A DNA stretch of 10,895 nucleotides from Alphaproteobacteria bacterium (GTDB lineage Bacteria > Pseudomonadota > Alphaproteobacteria > Micavibrionales > UBA2020), in contig JAGLRU010000394.1 of assembly GCA_023136145.1 (NCBI GenBank), positions 1-10,895 on the forward strand, in the 5' to 3' direction. How positions within the stretch are numbered: position 1 is the first letter of the stretch; every line of letters begins with the position of its first letter. Of the stretch, positions 1 through 6,559 are shown piece after piece. Both the position numbers and the translations under genes were made by a program. A model generated the notes under the pieces. It was not told the origin of the DNA. It saw only the letters and a list, made by a program, of their open reading frames with translations, and did not search any database.

Positions 1-230
1 GGGATTTATTCGCAGCATTAAAATCCGCACGGCTTGCATTAGCAAAAGCCCAGAACGTGCCGTCCTATGTTATTTTCCACGATAAAACCCTGCGCGAAAT
101 GGCGACGATCAAGCCGTCCTCGCTTGATGATCTGGCGCAAGTTCACGGCATGGGAGAAAGAAAAATGGAGCGCTACGGACGTGTTTTTCTGGAAGTCATT
201 GAGCAATACGTTACGATTTCTTCAGTTTAA
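1..230 (+). CDS. recQ: RecQ-type ATP-dependent DNA helicase, C-terminal HRDC fragment (5' end outside window)
   Basis: This is the last 75 residues of a larger protein, read in the frame whose first complete codon starts at position 3. It is an HRDC domain: it contains VPSYVIFHDKTLREMA followed by a helix-hairpin-helix-like HGMGERKMERYG stretch and ends shortly after (VTISSV). That phrasing is characteristic of the C-terminus of bacterial RecQ, a 3'-5' helicase acting in recombination and fork repair, where HRDC helps bind structured DNA. The helicase and zinc-binding domains would lie to the left of the window. RNase D also has HRDC domains, but the IFHDKTLREMA phrasing fits RecQ better. The gene is convergent with rpsA and is followed by a hairpin shared by both. 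There is no start codon here because the gene is cut by the window edge. Confidence 0.88.
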   Translation, partial: DLFAALKSARLALAKAQNVPSYVIFHDKTLREMATIKPSSLDDLAQVHGMGERKMERYGRVFLEVIEQYVTISSV

Positions 231-234
231 AACA

Positions 235-276
235 GCCCTCCTGTCATGCCCGTATAAAGCTGGCATGACAGGGGCT
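235..276. terminator. Hairpin between convergent recQ and rpsA, probable bidirectional terminator
   Basis: A perfect 11-bp stem (240-250 pairs with 262-272, CCTGTCATGCC/GGCATGACAGG) has an 11-nt loop. The stem can be extended by AGCC/GGCT across a small bulge. It sits between the stop codons of recQ (230) and rpsA (303). Read on the minus strand it is followed by GTTTT, a short T-tract suited to ending rpsA; on the plus strand only CTTTAAAT follows. The core also resembles the GTCATGCC...GGCATGAC palindromes scattered through many proteobacterial genomes, so it may be a repeat element serving as a terminator. Confidence 0.6.
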
Positions 277-302
277 TTAAATGTTCCAAATAAGTCTGAA
301 GC

Positions 303-2189
303 TTAATCGTCAGAAGCTTCTTCTTTCTTTTTCTTTTTGACAACTTTTTTCTTCGGTTTGGCAACAACAAGTGCTTCAGCAGAAGCTTCGGGAGCCTCTT
401 CAGCGGCTGGAGCCTCAACAGGAGCGGCTGATGCTTCGGCCTTAACACTGGTTTTCTTCTTCAGAGCCGCGCCTAGAATATCACCCAAGGAAGCACCTGA
501 ATCGGACGATCCATATGCAGCCATAGCCTGCTTGTCCTCATCGATCTCGCGCGACTTGATGGATAGATCAAGTCTGCCGGAACGGTCTGACTTAATAACT
601 TTCGCATCCACCTTTTCACCAACTGCAAAACGATCCGAACGCTGCTCGGAACGCTCACGGGAGAGATCCCCCTTCTTGATGAAACCGATCAAATTATCAT
701 TGACGGTAACTTCGATGCCGCCAGATGTCACAGCCGAAACGGTGCAAGTGACGATGGATCCTTTCCCAACGCCACTTTTTGTTTTCACCTCAGCGGCGGC
801 AGGAGCCGGAGAAAGTTGCTTAATACCGAGAGAAACACGTTCCTTCTCACCGTCAACCTCAAGCACTTTCGCTTTTAGCATATCGCCTTTATTATACTGC
901 TTGATAGCTTCCTCGCCGGGTTCCGTCCATGACATGTCGGAGATATGCACCATCCCATCGATCTGCTCGCCAATGCCAACGAACAAGCCAAATTCTGTAA
1001 TGTTGCGAATTTCCCCTTCGATAACGCTGCCGATCTTGCATTTCTCTGCAAACCCGACCCATGGATTTTCGCCACATTGTTTCAGACCGAGGGAGATGCG
1101 ACGCTTGTTAACGTCCACATCAAGAACCATAACCTCAACTTCCTGACTGGTAGAAAGTATCTTACCGGGATGAATGTTTTTCTTGGTCCATGACATTTCC
1201 GAAACGTGAACAAGCCCTTCAATACCATCTTCCAGCTCAATAAACGCGCCGTAATCAGTGATGTTCGTAACACAACCTTTATATTTAGAATCAATCTTGA
1301 AGCGGTCGGCAACACCCTGCCACGGATCGTCATCGAGTTGTTTGATGCCAAGACTAATACGCTGGGTTTCCTCATTAAAGCGGATAATCCTGACATTAAC
1401 CGTCTGTCCAACCTGTAGCACCTCAGATGGATGGTTAATGCGTTTCCATGAAATGTCCGTAACATGGAGAAGACCGTCAACGCCACCAAGATCAATAAAC
1501 GCACCGTAATCAGTGATATTCTTGACCACGCCCTGTAATTCTTGACCTTCCTTCAGACTGGCCACGAGTTCTGTTCTGGCTTCGGCGCGGCTCTCTTCGA
1601 GAACAGCGCGGCGGGAAACAACGATGTTACCGCGTGCACGATCCATTTTTAAAATCAAGAATGGCTGTGGCGTACCAAACAGCGGGGTGATGTCGCGGAC
1701 AGGACGAATATCCACCTGCGATCCGGGCAGGAAAGCGATGGCTCCAGTCAGATCGACCGTAAAACCACCCTTGACGCGACCGAAAATAACACCTGTGACA
1801 CGCTCGTTGGCTTTGCACTGCTTTTCCAGCAGAACCCAAGATTCCTCACGGCGGGCTTTCTCGCGGCTTAAGCCTGCTTCCCCGTTTTTGTTTTCCATAC
1901 GCTCAATGAAAACCTCGATCTTGTCTCCGATCTTGATTTCCGAACGAACACCTCCAACATTGAATTCGCGCAATGGAATGCGCCCTTCGGATTTCAGGCC
2001 AACGTCCATCGTGACAAACTCGTCATCGATACCTACGATTGTGCCTTCAACGACTGTTCCCTCAAAGGATTTAACACCCTTAAAACTTTCATCCAGCATA
2101 GAGGAAAAGCTCACGCTCTCTCCGGTAATGTCTTCTACTGATGCGTTTTCGATTGTTTTTATTGCTACTTTAGTGGCGAATTTTGCCAT
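303..2189 (-). CDS. rpsA: 30S ribosomal protein S1
   Basis: S1 binds mRNA on the 30S subunit and helps initiate translation on structured or Shine-Dalgarno-poor messages. The 628-residue product has six S1 (OB-fold) domains, at roughly residues 42-108, 128-195, 212-283, 300-370, 385-460 and 475-545. Domains 3 to 5 show the classic NITDYGAFI / NITEFGLFV and (V/I)SxMSW signatures. Domain 1 carries GRIPLREF. The last ~80 residues are a low-complexity tail, first Ala/Pro/Glu-rich, then Lys-rich (KPKKKVVKKKKKEEASDD). This makes the protein longer than the ~560-570 residues I recall for alphaproteobacterial S1. The ATG at 2189 gives a normal N-terminus (MAKFATK) but has only a purine-rich GAAAGAGAG upstream, not a strong Shine-Dalgarno, as is common for rpsA, which S1 itself regulates in E. 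coli. The gene stands alone: neither cmk nor ihfB, its frequent partners, is adjacent. Confidence 0.97.
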   Translation of the reverse strand: MAKFATKVAIKTIENASVEDITGESVSFSSMLDESFKGVKSFEGTVVEGTIVGIDDEFVTMDVGLKSEGRIPLREFNVGGVRSEIKIGDKIEVFIERMENKNGEAGLSREKARREESWVLLEKQCKANERVTGVIFGRVKGGFTVDLTGAIAFLPGSQVDIRPVRDITPLFGTPQPFLILKMDRARGNIVVSRRAVLEESRAEARTELVASLKEGQELQGVVKNITDYGAFIDLGGVDGLLHVTDISWKRINHPSEVLQVGQTVNVRIIRFNEETQRISLGIKQLDDDPWQGVADRFKIDSKYKGCVTNITDYGAFIELEDGIEGLVHVSEMSWTKKNIHPGKILSTSQEVEVMVLDVDVNKRRISLGLKQCGENPWVGFAEKCKIGSVIEGEIRNITEFGLFVGIGEQIDGMVHISDMSWTEPGEEAIKQYNKGDMLKAKVLEVDGEKERVSLGIKQLSPAPAAAEVKTKSGVGKGSIVTCTVSAVTSGGIEVTVNDNLIGFIKKGDLSRERSEQRSDRFAVGEKVDAKVIKSDRSGRLDLSIKSREIDEDKQAMAAYGSSDSGASLGDILGAALKKKTSVKAEASAAPVEAPAAEEAPEASAEALVVAKPKKKVVKKKKKEEASDD

Positions 2190-2268
2190 AATTATTGTGT
2201 CTCTCTTTCAACTGAAATACGCTGGAAGGCTGCCATGCGGCACCCGCGCCCGTCCATCGTTGCTAATA

Positions 2269-2297
2269 GAGATAGAAACTTCGGGGAAAAAAGTCAA
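2269..2297 (-). promoter_or_regulatory. Candidate sigma-70-type promoter of rpsA
   Basis: On the minus strand TTGACT (2297-2292) is followed after 17 nt by CTATCTC, with the -10 hexamer at 2274-2269. The -35 matches the consensus at five of six positions. The -10 is weak against TATAAT, but CTATCTC resembles -10 elements seen in alphaproteobacteria. It would give a leader of about 70 nt before the rpsA start at 2189. That leader contains small GC-rich hairpins, for example TGCC-GCAT-GGCA. This is a pattern-based call only. Confidence 0.4.
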
Positions 2298-2377
2298 TGG
2301 AAAAGGCTTGTTTTTATGGCCGTTTCTAAAATTATTCATCCTCTTTTGTCATGCCATACCCCCACCCGAAGCAACCC

Positions 2378-2412
2378 GTCACCCCCCCGCCTTGCGTGGG
2401 AATCTAAGAAAG
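2378..2412 (+). repeat. REP-like palindromic element, degenerate copy
   Basis: The stretch begins GTCACCCCCCC and ends GTGGGAATCTAAGAAAG. It has the layout of the dispersed GTCAYYCCC(GC)...GGGAATCTAG elements known in many proteobacteria. It resembles the copy at 2966-2997 read on the opposite strand: both start with GTC, have a C-run and a matching G-run, and end TCTA(A/G)xAAG. Its own stem is imperfect. It lies in the intergenic region between rpsA and the DUF4402-type gene. A short GCGC/GCGC palindrome follows at 2412-2423. A related GTCATGCC half-site occurs at 2348-2355. Confidence 0.45.
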
Positions 2413-2447
2413 CGCGTCCGCGCGTCATATAGCCAAACCAACAATTT

Positions 2448-2475
2448 ATGACAATAAAAAGATTATTTTCAAAAT
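2448..2475 (+). promoter_or_regulatory. Weak candidate promoter for the DUF4402-type gene
   Basis: ATGACA (2448-2453, five of six matches to TTGACA) is followed after 16 nt by CAAAAT (2470-2475, four of six matches to TATAAT). It would start transcription about 40 nt before the ATG at 2526. This agrees with choosing that start rather than the in-frame ATG at 2448. The region is AT-rich, so such matches arise easily by chance. Confidence 0.25.
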
Positions 2476-2525
2476 ATTCCATATTAGAGATAGTAAATCA
2501 ATCCCAAACATGCTTTAACTTTCCA

Positions 2526-2930
2526 ATGAAAAAACTTCTACTTTCTACAGCAATTGTTGCTGTTATGGTTTTGTCCGCAAGTGCAGCACAAGCTGCAATA
2601 GGTCATGCTACCGCTTATGTAGTTACCCCTGCTACTATTGCAGAAACGACTGTATCCTCAGCTAATGGAATTTTCGATATAATTGGTGAAGCTAATGCTA
2701 CTTACGGAATTGTTATAGTCGATGCTGCTAGTGCTTTTGTAACCGATCAAGTTACATTATCTAATGGCTCAGCCTACATAATAGAAGCTCTTACTGCCAC
2801 CTCTGCTAATGATGGTACTTTGGTTAACGGAACGGATACAATAACAGTAGTAGGTGAAATTAGCAGCCTTTCCGATAAACAAAAAGCTGGATTATATAAA
2901 GGAACTTACAACGTAATAATTACATATTAA
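2526..2930 (+). CDS. Secreted DUF4402-type protein (small pilin-like or surface protein of unknown function)
   Basis: The ATG at 2526 gives a 134-residue product with a textbook Sec signal peptide: a KK n-region, a hydrophobic core, and a predicted cut after AQA at about residue 23. An in-frame ATG at 2448 would add 26 residues that bury the signal peptide, so I rejected it; neither start has a clear Shine-Dalgarno. The mature part is beta-rich and contains no cysteine. It has a phrase around residues 49-66 (IFDIIGEANATYGIVIV) and ends GTYNVIITY. This is the pattern of DUF4402 domains, small secreted beta-sandwich proteins whose function is not well established. It is flanked by REP-like elements and lies 136 nt before alg44. 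A structural role on the cell surface is only inference. I am fairly confident of the gene and less so of the family. Confidence 0.72.
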   Translation: MKKLLLSTAIVAVMVLSASAAQAAIGHATAYVVTPATIAETTVSSANGIFDIIGEANATYGIVIVDAASAFVTDQVTLSNGSAYIIEALTATSANDGTLVNGTDTITVVGEISSLSDKQKAGLYKGTYNVIITY

Positions 2931-2965
2931 GTTACATCTTATGAGTTATAGTAACAACTGGACAT

Positions 2966-2997
2966 CTTACTAGACCCCGCCTTCCGGCGGGGGCGAC
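2966..2997 (-). repeat. REP-like palindromic element with 7-bp GC-rich hairpin
   Basis: CCCCGCC (2975-2981) pairs with GGCGGGG (2986-2992) across a TTCC loop. An outer 6-bp arm, CAACTG (2955-2960) with CAGTTG (2997-3002), encloses it. Read on the minus strand it starts GTCGCCCCC and ends GGGGTCTAGTAAG, matching the layout of the copy at 2378-2412. No T-tract follows on the plus strand, so it does not look like a classical intrinsic terminator. It could still stop or attenuate transcription from the upstream gene. Confidence 0.55.
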
Positions 2998-3022
2998 AGT
3001 TGCCGTTAGTTATATTTATAAT
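2993..3022 (+). promoter_or_regulatory. Candidate promoter of alg44-manC
   Basis: A perfect TATAAT (3017-3022) stands 18 nt after GCGACA (2993-2998), which matches TTGACA at four of six positions. Transcription would start near 3029, leaving a ~38-nt leader before the alg44 ATG at 3067. The -35 hexamer would be formed by the end of the REP-like palindrome. No activator site (such as an AlgR or AmrZ type) was recognised. Surrounding sequence is AT-rich, which weakens the call. Confidence 0.38.
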
Positions 3023-3066
3023 GATGCTATATATCAAAAAGCAAATATGCTAGAAAAGTTCTTTAA

Positions 3067-4125
3067 ATGAGTATTCACATGAATGCAACGATACACACAC
3101 AAATTACTCACGAATCAGAAACCCAACGCCAGTATCCTCGGTTTAACATGCCATCTCGCGTTTCTCTGAATGGCAAGGAATATGAGGTAAAAAACCTGTC
3201 AACAGGTGGCGTGGCTCTTCTCAATGTAGAGAAAGGCTTTGCACGCAAAAATAAAATATCTATAGATTTAAAACTACCGTTTAGCGAATTTTTTCTCGGC
3301 ATAACGCTGTCTGCGGAAGTTCAGTACTACAATTCGGCAGATAAGATACTAGGCTGTCAATTTGTTGACCTCGGACAAGAGCAGATTTCATTTTTGAATT
3401 ACGCTATTAAGTCTTTTATTGCTGGAGATATTGTCACATCGGAAAAAATATTAAACATTGCATCGCGTAATAACTTTACCAAAGTTCGCTCACATAAAAG
3501 CAACAATACTCCCGTTTCAAGTTTCAAACGCCAGCTGCCGGGACTATTACTTGTTCTGCTGATAGGTATTTTGATTGCTACGATTATTGCGGGGAATCTT
3601 TACAGTAGTATATTTATCGTCAATGCCGAAAATGCAGCCGTTATGGGACCGACTATTGCAGTTAATGCGAAGATAGAAGGAGTCTATATTTCCCAACTTG
3701 ATCCCGGTCTTACGCTTGTTCAACAAAATCAAGTTATCGGGACAGTCACGCCTGTTGGTGTTGGAACTTCCATCGCCATTCAAAGTCCTTGTAATTGCTA
3801 CATTGCAAAGACACATACAGTAAGCGGAGAACTGATTTCCCAGAGCCAACAAATCATGTCACTGCTGCCGATGGATGCAAAGCCGTGGATTATCGCTGAA
3901 ATCGACCCTACTAAGGCAAAAAAGATCGGGTCGGACAGCCTTGCGGCCATTTCTATTTTTGGCTCCAAAACCAATTATACGGGACATGTCGTCAGTATGG
4001 AATCTCCACTCTCTGATACCAGACTAAGCGGAAACAAAACAGTTTTAGCGAAAATTATTCCGGATCAAAAACTTCCCGTTGATTTTGTAAACCGAATGGC
4101 AGTTGTCACGTTTGCAATTTATTAA
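3067..4125 (+). CDS. alg44: Alginate biosynthesis protein Alg44 (PilZ domain plus periplasmic membrane-fusion-like domain)
   Basis: Alg44 is the inner-membrane co-polymerase of alginate synthesis. In Pseudomonas its cytoplasmic PilZ domain binds c-di-GMP and activates the polymerase Alg8. The 352-residue product has the right architecture. A PilZ domain spans about residues 20-115, with the c-di-GMP motif R21xxxR25 (RQYPR) and N43xS45xxG48 (NLSTGG). A single membrane helix lies at about 157-177. The periplasmic part (about 185-352) has HlyD/biotinyl-lipoyl-like halves, including the SPCNC phrase at 240-244 that I associate with Alg44. Both c-di-GMP motif elements are intact, so the protein should be ligand-responsive. 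The ATG at 3067 follows a weak GAAAAG; an ATG four codons later is possible. manC begins 25 nt downstream. Alg8, normally beside Alg44, is not in the window. Confidence 0.9.
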   Translation: MSIHMNATIHTQITHESETQRQYPRFNMPSRVSLNGKEYEVKNLSTGGVALLNVEKGFARKNKISIDLKLPFSEFFLGITLSAEVQYYNSADKILGCQFVDLGQEQISFLNYAIKSFIAGDIVTSEKILNIASRNNFTKVRSHKSNNTPVSSFKRQLPGLLLVLLIGILIATIIAGNLYSSIFIVNAENAAVMGPTIAVNAKIEGVYISQLDPGLTLVQQNQVIGTVTPVGVGTSIAIQSPCNCYIAKTHTVSGELISQSQQIMSLLPMDAKPWIIAEIDPTKAKKIGSDSLAAISIFGSKTNYTGHVVSMESPLSDTRLSGNKTVLAKIIPDQKLPVDFVNRMAVVTFAIY

Positions 4126-4150
4126 ACAAAATTAGTAAAGGCGTTATGTG

Positions 4151-5224
4151 ATGACCAAAACAGTGATCCCCGTTATTTTATGCGGAGGTTCAGGCACACG
4201 TTTATGGCCAGCAAGTCGTGAGCATCATCCAAAACAGTTTCTTCCGTTGATCGACGATCATTCCCTTCTGCAAAATACGATGCAGCGTGCTTTGCAAGTT
4301 TCAGGATGTAAATCCGAGAATATTGTTACTGTAACGCACTCATCTCTTGCCGATCAAGTCAAAGAGCAACTTTCCGCCATCGATCCAAATACGGCGCAAC
4401 ATATTCTGTGTGAACCGTCAGCCCGTAATACATCTGCGGCCATTGCCTATGCTGCGACTTATATCAATCGCATTTTCAGCAAAGATACGCTGATGTGGGT
4501 TCTTCCGTCCGATCATCATATCGGGAATGAAGATGAATTGACCGCCGCTTTTCAACATGCCTTGCGTGCCGGCGAGGAAGGATATCTTGTTACCTTCGGT
4601 ATTCGCCCCACAAGACCGGAGACAGGATATGGCTATATTCGGCTTGGCAATTCATTTTCGGACGGAGTTATCCATCATGCGGATGCGTTTGTGGAAAAAC
4701 CTGATTCCGCGACAGCCAGTAGTTATATTGCGGCAGGGAATTATATGTGGAATAGTGGCATGTTCCTTTTTTCAGCAAAGACTCTGTTAGAGGAATATAA
4801 AACCCATGCTTTAGATATTTTAGAAAAAGTATATCTGGCGATGGATAATTCTGTGAATCCGTTGGAAGCAGAAAAAGATCACTATGCAACCATTCCAAAA
4901 GTTCCATTCGACAAAACTATCATGGAAAAATCATCACGCGTGGCGATTGTTCCATGCGATCCGGCATGGTCGGATATTGGCTCTTGGGAAAGTCTGTGGG
5001 AGATTGGTAAAAAAGACACATACAAAAACGTAATTGAAGGCAATGCCGTCTGTCAAAACACGCGCAATTGCCTGATACATGCTCAAAAAAAGATAGTAGC
5101 CTGTGCCGGAATAGAAAATCTGGTGATTATTGACACAGTGGATGCAATTCTAATCGCAAACCGCAACGATAGCGATTCCATGAGATCTCTCGTAAAAGCA
5201 TTGAAAGCGGCAAGTCATACTTAA
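4151..5224 (+). CDS. manC: Mannose-1-phosphate guanylyltransferase, monofunctional (AlgA/ManC-type, no isomerase domain)
   Basis: The enzyme makes GDP-mannose from mannose-1-phosphate and GTP in the cytoplasm; GDP-mannose is the precursor that AlgD oxidises for alginate. With the ATG at 4151 the product is 357 residues. It shows the nucleotidyltransferase signature LCGGSGTRLWP near residues 10-20, LPSDHH at about 118-123, the FVEKP substrate-binding motif at about 180-184, YMWNSGMFLF, and the C-terminal PAWSDIGSWESLWE. In Pseudomonas, AlgA is a ~480-residue fusion with a cupin-type phosphomannose isomerase; that domain is absent here, and the protein stops normally after the guanylyltransferase part. 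A Shine-Dalgarno AAAGG ends at 4141. A GTG at 4148 is an in-frame alternative start. The gene probably shares a transcript with alg44. It is convergent with the minus-strand gene ending at 5244. Confidence 0.92.
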   Translation: MTKTVIPVILCGGSGTRLWPASREHHPKQFLPLIDDHSLLQNTMQRALQVSGCKSENIVTVTHSSLADQVKEQLSAIDPNTAQHILCEPSARNTSAAIAYAATYINRIFSKDTLMWVLPSDHHIGNEDELTAAFQHALRAGEEGYLVTFGIRPTRPETGYGYIRLGNSFSDGVIHHADAFVEKPDSATASSYIAAGNYMWNSGMFLFSAKTLLEEYKTHALDILEKVYLAMDNSVNPLEAEKDHYATIPKVPFDKTIMEKSSRVAIVPCDPAWSDIGSWESLWEIGKKDTYKNVIEGNAVCQNTRNCLIHAQKKIVACAGIENLVIIDTVDAILIANRNDSDSMRSLVKALKAASHT

Positions 5225-5243
5225 ATAACACAGCCAGAGCCAA

Positions 5244-5762
5244 TCAATACGATATGTCTTTTTTGTCAACACGCATGATATATGTTTCGTAACACTGGTT
5301 AGTACAGTAATAAAGCCTAATCTTTCCGCAAGCAGCATCTTTCTTTTTTTCTGGGCAAAGAATACGGGCGCGTACATATCTGGATTTAAATTCTTTGATA
5401 ATGACATATCGGGCCATAACGGTTTTCCCGTTTTTATCAAGCGCAGTAAAGTGTGCAATACCCTTCTTTTCCTTCGCCAGAACATAGAGCGTCCGAGGGT
5501 CTTTAATGAAAACTATTAAACGTTCCGGGTCGTTAATCCTGACGCTTTTAACATCACTGTCCAGATGCAACACCCTGGATTTATTTACAATGAGGTAAAG
5601 CATGTCACAGGTTTCTTCAGCAAGCGATGCATCATAAACAGGAATGTCTTCTTCTCTGATTAGAGAAGTGACGAGTTTGGTGGCCGAAGACTGACTCAAA
5701 GCAGGAAAAGTCGTCAGCAGCATTCCCACCACGGTTAGGATGGATAACAGAAAGCGTGACAT
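5244..5762 (-). CDS. Secreted protein with pilus/secretin N-terminal domain (PF13629-like)
   Basis: The 172-residue product (ATG at 5762) begins with a Sec signal peptide, probably cut near residue 24. A TTG at 5780 would add six residues (MKKIIV) and is also plausible. Residues about 54-122 read LIVNKSRVLHLDSD, VRINDPERLIVFIKDPRTLYVLAKEKKG and FTALDKNGKTV. This resembles the small domain at the N-terminus of CpaC/RcpA-type pilus secretins and of stand-alone periplasmic proteins (Pfam PF13629). The last ~45 residues hold four cysteines (136, 145, 153, 157) in a CPEKKKDAAC...YYCTNQCYET pattern, likely disulfide-bonded. There is no secretin barrel, so it cannot be a channel by itself. It lies on the opposite strand inside the alginate locus, between manC and algF, and could share a divergent control region with algF. 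Its role here is unknown. Confidence 0.75.
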   Translation of the reverse strand: MSRFLLSILTVVGMLLTTFPALSQSSATKLVTSLIREEDIPVYDASLAEETCDMLYLIVNKSRVLHLDSDVKSVRINDPERLIVFIKDPRTLYVLAKEKKGIAHFTALDKNGKTVMARYVIIKEFKSRYVRARILCPEKKKDAACGKIRLYYCTNQCYETYIMRVDKKDISY

Positions 5763-5917
5763 CACAATAATTTTTTTCAAGAAATGTATCCGTTTAAACT
5801 GCGTTTATTGGTTTATTGAATGTACCCTTTACACTACATCCGGCAGCCTTTATGGTCAACGGCAGATGCATATTCCTTGATGTCCTGAAGTCTCAAATTT
5901 AACATAAGAGCGCGATA
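5763..5917. promoter_or_regulatory. Divergent intergenic region between the minus-strand pilus-domain gene and algF
   Basis: These 155 nt must hold the promoters for both flanking genes if each is transcribed separately. A plus-strand candidate for algF is TTGATG (5877-5882), 17 nt, then TAACAT (5900-5905). It would leave an almost leaderless message, so it is weak. No convincing minus-strand promoter, operator palindrome or terminator was seen. Confidence 0.3.
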
Positions 5918-6544
5918 ATGAAAATCAGATTTTTTGCAATCCTGGTACTCTTTTTAGCCCCGTCTTTAATGTCATTTTCGGCGCAAGCAGCAGATGAAAA
6001 ATACCCCGGTGCCCCACCTCCAAATGCAGCATTTGTCCGTTTTTTCAATGCAGACAAAAATTCGGCATTGGCAACAACGATACGAGGAAAGAAATGCTCT
6101 TCCTCTTCACTGGGAAAGGTAGGCTCTTACTTTGCCGTATCAGACGGAGATGCCAAATTAACTATCGGCGTTGATAAAACTACGAAAACTCTTAAGGCTG
6201 GCACGTATTACTCTGTCAGCCTTATGAATGGGAAAATTTCAGTTCTGGAAGAGCCTGCCTATGACAGCAAGCTTAAAGCGCAAATTATCCTCGTAAACTT
6301 GAGCGAAGCTGATGGCATCAGCCTGAAAACAATAAATGGTGTAATAAGCGTCATTGCTCCTGTCTCTTCCGGCAAGCTTGGTGCGCGTGCGGTCAATGCG
6401 CTCAAGATCGGATTTGCCGTTTATGCAGGCGATAAAAAGATAGCCAATCTTCCAGAACGTGCTCTGGAAAGAGGCTCAAGCTACGCAATTTTGGTTTATA
6501 AAGATCAAGATGGCAAACCTGCTGTTAGCTATGATAAGTCATAA
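5918..6544 (+). CDS. algF: Alginate O-acetylation protein AlgF
   Basis: AlgF is a periplasmic adaptor needed, with AlgI, AlgJ and AlgX, to O-acetylate alginate. The 208-residue product has a clear signal peptide (cut after SAQA, about residue 24) and a mature part made of two beta-rich halves. The first contains NAAFVRFFNAD at about residues 36-46. The second contains IILVNLSEADGISLKTINGVISVI and VNALKIGFAVY, matching the LxNLS...LKTxxG...VNxxKxG pattern of AlgF. Length is close to that of the Pseudomonas protein. The ATG at 5918 has a modest AAGAG about 7 nt upstream. It is the first gene of a tight run: algX starts 15 nt after its stop. This is the most divergent of the alginate proteins here, but its context supports the call. 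Confidence 0.8.
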   Translation: MKIRFFAILVLFLAPSLMSFSAQAADEKYPGAPPPNAAFVRFFNADKNSALATTIRGKKCSSSSLGKVGSYFAVSDGDAKLTIGVDKTTKTLKAGTYYSVSLMNGKISVLEEPAYDSKLKAQIILVNLSEADGISLKTINGVISVIAPVSSGKLGARAVNALKIGFAVYAGDKKIANLPERALERGSSYAILVYKDQDGKPAVSYDKS

Positions 6545-6559
6545 ATTTCTTGAAAAGTT

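Noticed and set aside
337..1146. Long plus-strand open frame of 269 codons opposite rpsA
   Set aside because: It lies antisense to the six-domain S1 gene, has Ser/Thr/Pro-rich composition typical of an antisense shadow, and shows no recognisable domain.
1624..2451. Plus-strand open frame of 275 codons opposite the 5' part of rpsA
   Set aside because: It is antisense to conserved S1 domains 1 and 2 and runs through the rpsA promoter region; no domain or ribosome-binding site supports it.
2448..2525. N-terminal extension of the DUF4402-type gene from the ATG at 2448
   Set aside because: It would place 26 polar residues before a complete signal peptide, and it overlaps the candidate promoter; the ATG at 2526 is more sensible.
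2955..3002. Reading the GC-rich hairpin as a rho-independent terminator of the DUF4402-type gene
   Set aside because: No T-tract follows the stem on either strand; its resemblance to another intergenic palindrome favours a repeat element.
5763..5780. TTG start at 5780 for the minus-strand pilus-domain gene
   Set aside because: It is possible, since it also leaves a signal peptide, but the ATG at 5762 gives a complete one, and no clear ribosome-binding site favours TTG.
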